This document shows, one piece after another, positions 15,869 to 22,252 of a stretch of 64,000 nucleotides of DNA. The notes below the pieces were generated by a model that saw only the letters and a program-made list of their open reading frames with translations, was not told where the DNA came from and made no database searches. A program made the position numbers and the translations under genes. Source of the DNA: an uncultured Rhodoblastus sp. (GTDB taxonomy: Bacteria; Pseudomonadota; Alphaproteobacteria; Rhizobiales; Beijerinckiaceae); assembly GCF_903903185.1 (NCBI RefSeq), contig NZ_CAIUXT010000141.1:1-64000 (forward strand), in the 5' to 3' direction. The stretch's first letter is position 1, and each line of letters starts with the position of its first letter.

Positions 15869-17086
15869 ATGATGTACCAAGCCTATCAAGCCCAATCGGA
15901 TCTGATGGCGCCGGTCAAGGCTTTCGCGCGGTTGGCGCTGGAGATCCTCAGGCTCCCCTATCCGGTGTTCAGCGAAAACGCGCTGGTGCGCAATCTTTCC
16001 GCCGCCTATGAAATGATCGACCGCGCCGGCCTGACCCATACCCGCCCGCCTTTCAAGCTCAAGGACATCCTCGTCGGCAACGAACAGGCGCCGATCGTCG
16101 AAGAGGCGGCGCTGGTTCTGCCTTTCGCCACTTTACTGCATTTCACGAAGGATACGGCCGCCCCGCAACCGCGCGTGCTGGTGGTGGCGCCTCTGTCCGG
16201 CCATTTCTCCACCTTGCTGCGCTCGACGGTGCAGACGCTGCTCGCCGACCACGACGTCTACATCACCGACTGGCACAATGCGCGCGACGTGAGCCTCGAG
16301 GAGGGCGTGTTCGGCTTCGACGAATATGTCGCGCATGTGATCCGGTTTCTCGAACATATCGGCCCCGGCGCGCATGTTGTCGCGGTCTGCCAACCCTGCG
16401 TGCAGGTCATGGTCGCGGCCTCGATCATGGCCGAGGATTCCAATCCCGCCCAGCCGGCCTCGATGACCTTGATGGCCGGGCCGATCGACACCCGCATCAG
16501 CCCGACCAAGGTCAACACCCTCGCCAAGGAAAAGCCGATGGCCTGGTTCGAAAAGAACCTGATCGGTCGCGTGCCCCTGCGCTACAAGGGCGCGCGGCGG
16601 CGGGTCTATCCGGGTTTCATCCAGCTTTCCGCCTTCATGGCGATGAACATGGAACGCCACGTCAAGGCCCATGTCGAACTGTTCCACAATCTCGCCGGCG
16701 GCGAGAAGGACAAGGCCATCCAGACCAAGGCTTTTTACGACGAATATTTCGCGGTGCTCGACATGCCGGCGGAATTCTATCTCGAAACCGTGCAATGGGT
16801 GTTCCAGGAACATCTGCTGCCGCTCGGCGAAATGCAATTTCGCGGCCGCAAGGTCGATCCGAGGGCGATCCGCAAGACCGCGCTGTTGACCATCGAGGGC
16901 GAGCGGGACGACATTTGCGCGGTCGGCCAAACCATGGCGGCGCATGATCTCGCCACCAGCCTGAAGCCGTTCCGCAAGCGACACCATCTTCAGGCGGCCG
17001 TCGGCCATTACGGCGTGTTCAGCGGCAAGAGATGGGAAAATCAGGTCTATCCGATCCTGCGCAGCGTGATCCAGCAGAACGACTGA
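15869..17086 (+). CDS. phaZ: Intracellular polyhydroxybutyrate depolymerase (PhaZ type)
   Basis: This enzyme mobilises stored polyhydroxybutyrate. It has an alpha/beta hydrolase fold with family landmarks PRVLVVAPLSGHFSTLLR, DVYITDWHNARDVS and FDEYVAHVIRFLEHIG. The nucleophile elbow reads VAVCQPC, so Cys174 replaces the usual serine, as known for intracellular PhaZ of the Ralstonia type; His in AAVGHYGVFSGKRW completes the triad. I start at the ATG at 15869 (MMYQAYQAQ), where family members begin, giving 405 residues. An upstream ATG at 15773 would add a 32-residue basic extension without a visible ribosome site. A PHA-system protein gene follows. Confidence 0.9.
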   Translation: MMYQAYQAQSDLMAPVKAFARLALEILRLPYPVFSENALVRNLSAAYEMIDRAGLTHTRPPFKLKDILVGNEQAPIVEEAALVLPFATLLHFTKDTAAPQPRVLVVAPLSGHFSTLLRSTVQTLLADHDVYITDWHNARDVSLEEGVFGFDEYVAHVIRFLEHIGPGAHVVAVCQPCVQVMVAASIMAEDSNPAQPASMTLMAGPIDTRISPTKVNTLAKEKPMAWFEKNLIGRVPLRYKGARRRVYPGFIQLSAFMAMNMERHVKAHVELFHNLAGGEKDKAIQTKAFYDEYFAVLDMPAEFYLETVQWVFQEHLLPLGEMQFRGRKVDPRAIRKTALLTIEGERDDICAVGQTMAAHDLATSLKPFRKRHHLQAAVGHYGVFSGKRWENQVYPILRSVIQQND

Positions 17087-17103
17087 GATTTTCCGTTCCA
17101 GTG

Positions 17104-17160
17104 TCCGCCGGCGCCCGGAGAAGAATCATGTGAAATCCGGCGGGCGGAAATCTGTTTTTT
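17104..17160 (+). terminator. Probable terminator after phaZ
   Basis: TCCGCC (17104-17109) with adjoining GGCG bases can pair with CCGGCGGGCGGA ending at 17148, leaving a large loop, and is followed by AAATCTGTTTTTT. The T-run is good but the stem has a long loop, so confidence is modest. It lies just after the depolymerase stop. Confidence 0.4.
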
Positions 17161-17238
17161 CGGCTTGGCGCTGGCGTTTTTGACTCGGGATAGCTACCTC
17201 TTGCCTCGGCGCCGCAGCAAGGCGCGCGGAGAAATGGC

Positions 17239-17562
17239 ATGGGCAAGACCGTTACCGTCGATGTGAAACACCAACTCGGCCCCGAGGAAGCGAAGCGGCG
17301 TGTCCATGACGGGATGGACGCCTTGCAGCACAAGCTTGGCGACAAGAACGGCGCCTTCAAAGTGGATTGGGGGGAGAACCATGCCGACATTCTCGTCACG
17401 GTGATGGGCCATTCCCTGCACGGCGCCATGGATTTTCTGCCCCACTGCGTGCGCATCTCGCTCGAACTGCCCTGGGCGCTGGCGCTGATCGCCGAAAAGA
17501 TCAAGGGCACGATCTCGCACCAGGCAGGCGAAATGCTGCATCTGCCGCCGCCCAAGGCTTAG
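17239..17562 (+). CDS. Polyhydroxyalkanoic acid system protein
   Basis: This 107-residue protein resembles the small PHA-granule-associated family often found beside PHA synthesis or breakdown genes. It begins VTVDVKHQLGPEEAKRRVHDGMDAL, an amphipathic helix, followed by beta strands FKVDWGENHADILVTVMGHSLHGAMDF and a second helix LPWALALIAEKIKGTI. No signal peptide is present. It lies 152 bp downstream of the depolymerase, after a likely terminator, so it may have its own promoter. A granule-surface or stress role is inferred from the family. Confidence 0.85.
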   Translation: MGKTVTVDVKHQLGPEEAKRRVHDGMDALQHKLGDKNGAFKVDWGENHADILVTVMGHSLHGAMDFLPHCVRISLELPWALALIAEKIKGTISHQAGEMLHLPPPKA

Positions 17563-17575
17563 GCGCGTCGGGGGA

Positions 17576-17986
17576 ATGGAACGCTCCGCCGTCATGCGCG
17601 CCGTCAAGGGGCGCGACACCGCGCCGGAGCTTTTCGCACGACGAATTTTACGCGCTATCGCGCCCGGCTATCGCCTGTGCCGGCGCGACCTGCCCGGCGC
17701 GCCCGACATCGCCTATATCGGCAAGTAGAAGGCGATTTTCATTCACGGCTGTTTCTGGCACGGCCACGATTGCAAGCGCGGCGCGCGGGCGCCGAAAACC
17801 AACGCCGCCTATTGGCGCGAAAAGATCGCCAAAAACCGCGCCCGCGATGAAAAACACCGCGAAGCCTTGCACGCGATGAGCTGGGACGTGCTGACAATCT
17901 GGGAATGCGAAACGCGCGACGAGGTGGCGCTGACGGTGCGGCTGCGGAATTTTTTGCGGGCCGCGTCAGACGATGCCCAAAAATAG
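17576..17986 (+). pseudogene. vsr: vsr-type very short patch repair endonuclease, interrupted by an in-frame stop
   Basis: Read from the ATG at 17576, the frame encodes a Vsr endonuclease of 136 codons. Family motifs are present on both sides of a TAG at codon 51 (17726-17728): MRAVKGRDTAPELFARR and YRLCRRDLPGAPDIAYIGK before it, KAIFIHGCFWHGHDC and TNAAYWREKIAKNRARDEKH after it. The stop falls just before the beta strand that carries active-site residues, so the product should be inactive unless read through. Vsr corrects T:G mismatches from Dcm-type methylation; no cytosine methylase gene is nearby. Its last 21 bases overlap the end of the mazF-like gene on the other strand. Confidence 0.85.
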
Positions 17987-18292
17987 CGCGAGCGCGCGAT
18001 TGACGGGCAACAGCAAGGCGTCGTCGGCCTGGCCGATGACGCCGCCGATTTTGACCGCGGGAATGACCGTGATTTTATCGATGGCGATTTGCGACGATTG
18101 CCGGAGGCCATTGCCCGGCGATGGTTCGACATCGAGACGGAACAGATCGGCATCGGAGCGAAGGGTCGTCGTCAAAGGACAGATCACGACGGAGGGAAGC
18201 TCCGTGAAAAGATCGCTTTGCACGACAAGAGCGGGCCGAGGCTTGCCATAGTCGCCGGGTGTGGCGACGGTCACGAATTGGCCGCGCTGCAT
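17966..18292 (-). CDS. mazF: MazF/PemK-family mRNA interferase toxin
   Basis: This 108-residue protein has the MazF fold. It begins MQRGQFVTVATPGDYGKPRPALVVQ, the conserved RGD/KPRPALVV start, continues with VICPLTTT, and ends with IDKITVIPAVKIGGVIGQ, the region that normally carries the conserved serine or threonine. MazF toxins cut mRNA in the cytoplasm. Its ATG overlaps the stop of the upstream antitoxin gene by one base (TGATG), as in standard toxin-antitoxin operons. The longer open frame reaching 18568 is a shadow over the antitoxin gene. Confidence 0.88.
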   Translation of the reverse strand: MQRGQFVTVATPGDYGKPRPALVVQSDLFTELPSVVICPLTTTLRSDADLFRLDVEPSPGNGLRQSSQIAIDKITVIPAVKIGGVIGQADDALLLPVNRALALFLGIV

Positions 18293-18522
18293 CAGGATTC
18301 CGGCCAGTCCTGCACCTCGGCGACAAAGCGCATCAGTTCGTCGCCTGCCGGATCGCTCGCGGCAACCGCCCGCGCCTGACGACGGCAGATTTCGAAAAAA
18401 TCGGGCGAGCGCGTGTCGGGAACCCAGATTTGCACAGGCCGCAAACCAGCCGCCCGCATCCGCTGGCGATAGCTCGCCATGCGCTTTTCGGGAGGAACGG
18501 GATTTTGGATTTTCCGCTGCAT
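18292..18522 (-). CDS. MazE-like antitoxin (DUF3018 type)
   Basis: This 76-residue protein is the antitoxin partner. The segment EKRMASYRQRMRAAGLRPVQIWVPDTRSPDF is typical of MazE-like antitoxins with a DNA-binding ribbon-helix-helix-like N-terminus; the acidic C-terminus (DELMRFVAEVQDWPES) would bind the toxin. I start at MQRKIQNPV (18522); a more upstream frame reads through the operator region. A perfect 14-bp palindrome sits 12 bp upstream of the start codon and is a good candidate for autoregulation. The stop overlaps the mazF start. Confidence 0.85.
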   Translation of the reverse strand: MQRKIQNPVPPEKRMASYRQRMRAAGLRPVQIWVPDTRSPDFFEICRRQARAVAASDPAGDELMRFVAEVQDWPES

Positions 18523-18533
18523 GACGCATCCTT

Positions 18534-18547
18534 TGTAACATGTTACA
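18534..18547. promoter_or_regulatory. Palindromic operator upstream of mazE-like gene
   Basis: TGTAACATGTTACA is a perfect 14-bp palindrome 12 bp upstream of the antitoxin start codon. Toxin-antitoxin operons are usually repressed by the antitoxin at such a site. It could also affect the divergent AT-rich cassette that begins about 130 bp away. Confidence 0.6.
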
Positions 18548-18675
18548 CAAAAGATCACGATAAGTCACGAAAAGGCGAAGCGCATTGAGGGCAATCGGGC
18601 ATGTGCTTCCTTTTCGGCGTGCTCAATGTAGTATTTAATTTATTTGTTTTCGATTTTAAGGAGGTGGTATTGAGC

Positions 18676-18972
18676 ATGTTAAGTAAAAGTGACGCCATGC
18701 ACGGTCATTATCAGGACTGTGATGCCTACACCCCACGCGGAAGGGATGCCGAACCGGATAATTGGCGTGCCTGCGCAGATTTTCCGCGCTTTGGTGCGGG
18801 CACAGAGAATTTCAGTTGGTTTGAGGTGTCGCTTAGTTGGTCGGATTTAGAAGGCCTAATTCATGCATTCTCTTTAATGGATCATCCGGGAGTTAAGCAC
18901 TTGCAGCGCGCAAGAAAGCTAGCGGGGGCGCTCGACGAATTTTCTCAAAACTCGGCCGGCAGCGCTCCATGA
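18676..18972 (+). CDS. Unknown 98-residue soluble protein, first gene of AT-rich cassette
   Basis: I do not recognise this protein. It has an aromatic-rich centre (RFGAGTENFSWFEVSLSWSD), then a helical part (LEGLIHAFSLMDHPGVKHLQRARKLAGALDEF), and no membrane segment. The ATG at 18676 is chosen because a near-perfect AAGGAGGTGG ribosome site lies 8 bases upstream; an earlier ATG at 18601 would place the site inside the coding region. The stop overlaps the next gene as ATGA. Base composition starts to fall here relative to neighbours, which hints at acquisition from elsewhere. Confidence 0.7.
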   Translation: MLSKSDAMHGHYQDCDAYTPRGRDAEPDNWRACADFPRFGAGTENFSWFEVSLSWSDLEGLIHAFSLMDHPGVKHLQRARKLAGALDEFSQNSAGSAP

Positions 18973-19154
18973 AGTATCCTCTTGAAACCATAATCGCCTA
19001 CGTTGTGATCATTCCGTTAACCAGCGCCCTCGGGGCGCTGGTCATTGGCCGGTTCTCGCGTCGACTGTCGTTTCGAGCTAGATTTTTTATAGTATTTTGG
19101 ATCTTTGCACAAGTTGCTGTGTCATTAATTATTGAAAGATGGCGCAGTGGATAA
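18969..19154 (+). CDS. Unknown 61-residue membrane protein, second gene of AT-rich cassette
   Basis: This small protein has two predicted membrane helices, roughly residues 8-27 (IIAYVVIIPLTSALGALVIG) and 38-55 (RFFIVFWIFAQVAVSLII), joined by a short arginine-rich loop (RFSRRLSFRAR), so the loop probably faces the cytoplasm. It starts in an ATGA overlap with the first cassette gene and its end overlaps a possible third gene by 8 bases. No family was recognised. Holin-like, toxin-like or regulatory membrane peptides have this architecture, but nothing identifies which. Confidence 0.65.
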   Translation: MKYPLETIIAYVVIIPLTSALGALVIGRFSRRLSFRARFFIVFWIFAQVAVSLIIERWRSG

Positions 19155-19278
19155 AATAAATCTAAATTACGAGCAATTTGGTCAATTGCTAATTATTCTT
19201 CTTGTATTTAACTTTTTAATGGTATTTTTTATATCATCACGCCTATATGGCGTAGATATAAAAAAACATAAAATTTAA
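19147..19278 (+). CDS. Possible 43-residue membrane peptide, third gene of AT-rich cassette
   Basis: A GTG at 19147 overlaps the end of the previous gene by 8 bases and opens a 43-codon frame. The product has a hydrophilic start (DKINLNYEQFG), one hydrophobic helix of about 20 residues (LLIILLVFNFLMVFFIS) and a basic tail (KKHKI). The sequence is very AT-rich, so an open frame by chance is more likely than elsewhere. The overlap and the well-formed membrane helix are the evidence for it. Function unknown. Confidence 0.45.
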   Translation: MDKINLNYEQFGQLLIILLVFNFLMVFFISSRLYGVDIKKHKI

Positions 19279-19576
19279 TAATTTAAAAAATTAATATTCG
19301 CATATTAATAGAATTATCGTTTTAGTTATTAATATTTTTACAATCATCCCAATGGCTTTAATTAAATTTTAATTGATTATACACTGGATGTCAGGTTGAG
19401 ATGCGATGTGATGTTATTTAGATGTTTGAGGACATATGCTCTTTTTTGGGTTAAAAAGCTTTACGAATAAGTCGTCGAAAAATATCGTGCGGCTCCTTCC
19501 CCAAATCGCCAACTAGGAAACCTCTGGCGAAAAGCCTAAAAGCGCGCGACGCAAACCGCTCGCTAAAACCTCCGGG
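19279..19576. other. Very AT-rich non-coding stretch upstream of fumarase
   Basis: These 298 bases contain no credible gene. Composition is extreme: 7 G/C in the 60 bases 19261-19320 and 10 in the next 60, against a GC-rich genome. ATTAATAT and ATATTAAT (19290-19309) form an 8-bp inverted repeat with a 4-base loop. The fumarase promoter must lie in or near its right end. The stretch looks like foreign or silenced DNA joined to core genome near 19450. Confidence 0.7.
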
Positions 19577-21217
19577 ATGGCCGCCATGACTTCCACCCAA
19601 GCTGCTTCCGCCTATGCTCCGCTCTTCCCGCTCGGCAAGGACGAGACGCCCTACAGAAAACTCTCCGACCAGGGCGTGCGCGTCGAAAAATTCGGCGGCG
19701 AGGAGATTCTGGTGGTCGAGTCGGAAGCGATCCGCCTGCTCGCGGAAGCGGCGATGAGCGACATCAACCATCTGCTGCGCCCCGCCCATCTCGCGCAATT
19801 GCGCAAAATTCTCGACGATCCCGAAGCCACCGGCAACGACAAGTTCGTGGCTTTCGACCTGTTGAAAAACGCCAATATCGCCGCCGGCGGCGTCTTGCCG
19901 ATGTGCCAGGACACCGGCACCGCCATCGTCATGGGCAAGAAGGGCCGGCGCGTCTTCACCCACGGCGGCGACGAGGCCGCCTTGTCGCAGGGCGTCAAGG
20001 ACGCCTACGAGAAAAAGAACCTGCGCTATTCGCAGCTCGCGCCGCTCTCGATGTTCGAGGAAAAGAACACCAGAAACAATCTTCCCGCCCAGATCGACAT
20101 CTATGAAGAGGGCGAGGATTATTACAAATTCCTGTTCATGGCCAAGGGCGGCGGCTCGGCCAACAAGACCTATCTGGTGCAGGGCACGCCCTCGCTCCTG
20201 ACCCACGACCGGCTGCTGGAAGTGCTGAAAAAGCAGATTCTGGGCCTCGGCACCGCCGCCTGTCCGCCCTATCATCTCGCCATCGTCATCGGCGGCCTGT
20301 CGGCGGAACTCAATCTCAAGACGGTCAAGCTCGCTTCTGCGCATTATCTCGACGCCCTGCCGACCGAAGGCGGCGAGGACGGCCACGCCTTCCGCGATCT
20401 CAATCTCGAATCCGAGATCCACAAGCTGACCCAGGATCTCGGCGTCGGCGCGCAATTCGGCGGCAAATATTTCTGCCATGACGTGCGGGTGATCCGGCTG
20501 CCGCGCCATGGCGCCTCGCTGCCGATCGGCATTGGCGTCTCCTGCTCCGCCGACCGGCAGGCGCTCGGCAAGATCACCCGCGACGGCGTGTTTCTCGAAG
20601 AACTGGAGCACGATCCGGCGCGCTTCCTGCCACAGATCGACGAGGCGGCGCTCGGCGGCGCGGTGGTCGAGATCGATCTCAACCAGCCGATGAAGGAAAT
20701 TCTCGCAACCTTGAGCAAATATCCGGTCAAGACGCGGCTGTCGCTGACCGGCACGATCATCGTCGCGCGCGATCTCGCCCACGCCAAGATCCGCGAAAGG
20801 CTGGAAGATGGCGACCCGATGCCGGACTACCTCAAAAACCATCCGGTCTATTACGCCGGCCCGGCGAAGACGCCGACGGGCTACGCCTCAGGCTCGTTCG
20901 GCCCGACCACGGCGGGGCGCATGGACGCCTATGTCGATTCGTTTCAGGCGGCAGGAGGCTCGCTGGTCATGCTGGCCAAGGGCAATCGCTCCGCGCAGGT
21001 CACGGAAGCCTGCAAGAAGCATGGCGGCTTTTATCTGGGCTCGATCGGCGGCCCGGCGGCGCGGCTCGCGCAGGATTGTATCAAGAAGGTCGAGGTGCTC
21101 GAATATCCCGAACTCGGCATGGAAGCGATCTGGAAGATCGACGTGGTGAATTTCCCGGCCTTTATCGTCGTTGACGACAAGGGCAATGATTTCTTCAAGG
21201 AACTGAACCTCTCCTGA
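19577..21217 (+). CDS. Class I fumarate hydratase (iron-sulfur type)
   Basis: This 546-residue enzyme hydrates fumarate to L-malate in the TCA cycle using an oxygen-sensitive [4Fe-4S] cluster. The ligands correspond to Cys110 ([10 protein letters not shown]), Cys229 (GTAACPPYH) and Cys323 (GIGVSCSAD), each five residues later than in E. coli FumA. The N-terminal part (to about 350) and the C-terminal [15 protein letters not shown] and [19 protein letters not shown] blocks match the fused alpha-beta form. An in-frame ATG at 19586 is an alternative start. The gene sits directly after an AT-rich accessory stretch and seems to be monocistronic. Confidence 0.95.
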   Translation: MAAMTSTQAASAYAPLFPLGKDETPYRKLSDQGVRVEKFGGEEILVVESEAIRLLAEAAMSDINHLLRPAHLAQLRKILDDPEATGNDKFVAFDLLKNANIAAGGVLPMCQDTGTAIVMGKKGRRVFTHGGDEAALSQGVKDAYEKKNLRYSQLAPLSMFEEKNTRNNLPAQIDIYEEGEDYYKFLFMAKGGGSANKTYLVQGTPSLLTHDRLLEVLKKQILGLGTAACPPYHLAIVIGGLSAELNLKTVKLASAHYLDALPTEGGEDGHAFRDLNLESEIHKLTQDLGVGAQFGGKYFCHDVRVIRLPRHGASLPIGIGVSCSADRQALGKITRDGVFLEELEHDPARFLPQIDEAALGGAVVEIDLNQPMKEILATLSKYPVKTRLSLTGTIIVARDLAHAKIRERLEDGDPMPDYLKNHPVYYAGPAKTPTGYASGSFGPTTAGRMDAYVDSFQAAGGSLVMLAKGNRSAQVTEACKKHGGFYLGSIGGPAARLAQDCIKKVEVLEYPELGMEAIWKIDVVNFPAFIVVDDKGNDFFKELNLS

Positions 21218-21310
21218 GGTTTTTGCCGGGCCGGCGGCGGGACGCCCAGGGGTCGGGCGAAACAACCCCGCCGATTGGCCTCTGAATTCATTCATGCTAC
21301 CCACGTCGCC

Positions 21311-22252
21311 ATGGTCCTGGCAGCGCTTCCCGAAGAACGGCCAAACGAGGGTCCGCGGTCCTCGATCCGGGTCGATCGGCGCCGCTTCGCCTTTTTGATC
21401 GCCCTGTGCTTTCTGCTGCATACGATTCCGCTGGTTCTTTTGGCCTATCTCGGCGGCCCGGCCGATCTCGCGCCGGACGAACAGGCCATCCCCGTCGAAA
21501 TGATCGCCGAGCCGCCGCCGCCCAAACAGCCGGACCAGCCGCCGCCAAAGAGCGAACAGGAAGCGAAAAAAATCCCTTTCGACGAAACGCCCGCCACGGA
21601 TGCGCCGCGCGCGGCCAATGAGGAAAAAGTCAAGAAAGACGCGACCGACGATGCGTCCCATGCGCCAAAGCCGACGCCGGACTCCGAATCCACCGCCAAA
21701 AAGCCAATCAGCGAACCGGCGCAAAGCGCCGAAAAGCCGGTGGAGGCCAAGGCCGCCGAGGCTTCGGCGCCCAAACTGAAGGAGGATCGCCCGGACGCCG
21801 AACCCGTCAACGCCGCCGAGATAAAGCGCCCCGAGACTCCGGATCAAACGAAGGCGCAACAGGCCGCGCCCCAGCCGGAAAAACGCGAGGCGCCGGCGCC
21901 GCCGCCGATGCCGACGATTGCGGCGCTGCCCGATTACAGTTTCGCGCCCGCCTCGCAGAATTCGCCCATCGCCGGGGGAAAGGCGGCCTCGACCTATCTG
22001 ACCATCGTCTATGGAATGCTGGCTTCGCACATGCACATGCCGCCCATTCCGGCGGGGCGCAAACATTCAAGGGGCGAGATTTCGTTCGACGTCGACTTCG
22101 CCGGCGCCCTGATCCGGGCGCGCGTCACCAAATCGACTGGCGTCCCCGAACTCGACGCCGCCGCCGTCGCGGCGATCCGCGCGGCGGCGCCTTTTCCGCT
22201 GCCGCCGACGGGGAACGGCATCAGCCTGCGGCTGAATTTTTCGGGAGACTGA
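21311..22252 (+). CDS. TonB-like energy transducer protein
   Basis: This 313-residue protein has the TonB layout: one N-terminal membrane helix (about residues 26-48, FAFLIALCFLLHTIPLVLLAYL), a long Pro/Lys/Glu/Ala-rich periplasmic spacer (about 60-210), and a C-terminal TonB domain (RGEISFDVDFAGALIRARVTKS, then ELDAAAVAAIRAAAPFPLPP). TonB couples the proton gradient to outer-membrane receptors. No exbB, exbD or receptor gene is adjacent, so its partner is unknown; a cell-division TolA-like role cannot be excluded. I prefer the ATG at 21311 over a TTG at 21275. Its last 32 bases overlap the end of glgB on the opposite strand. Confidence 0.85.
   Translation: MVLAALPEERPNEGPRSSIRVDRRRFAFLIALCFLLHTIPLVLLAYLGGPADLAPDEQAIPVEMIAEPPPPKQPDQPPPKSEQEAKKIPFDETPATDAPRAANEEKVKKDATDDASHAPKPTPDSESTAKKPISEPAQSAEKPVEAKAAEASAPKLKEDRPDAEPVNAAEIKRPETPDQTKAQQAAPQPEKREAPAPPPMPTIAALPDYSFAPASQNSPIAGGKAASTYLTIVYGMLASHMHMPPIPAGRKHSRGEISFDVDFAGALIRARVTKSTGVPELDAAAVAAIRAAAPFPLPPTGNGISLRLNFSGD

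Noticed and set aside
19451-20842. 463-residue minus-strand frame opposite fumarase
   Set aside because: The plus strand has the three cluster cysteines at family spacing; the minus frame has no recognisable domain.
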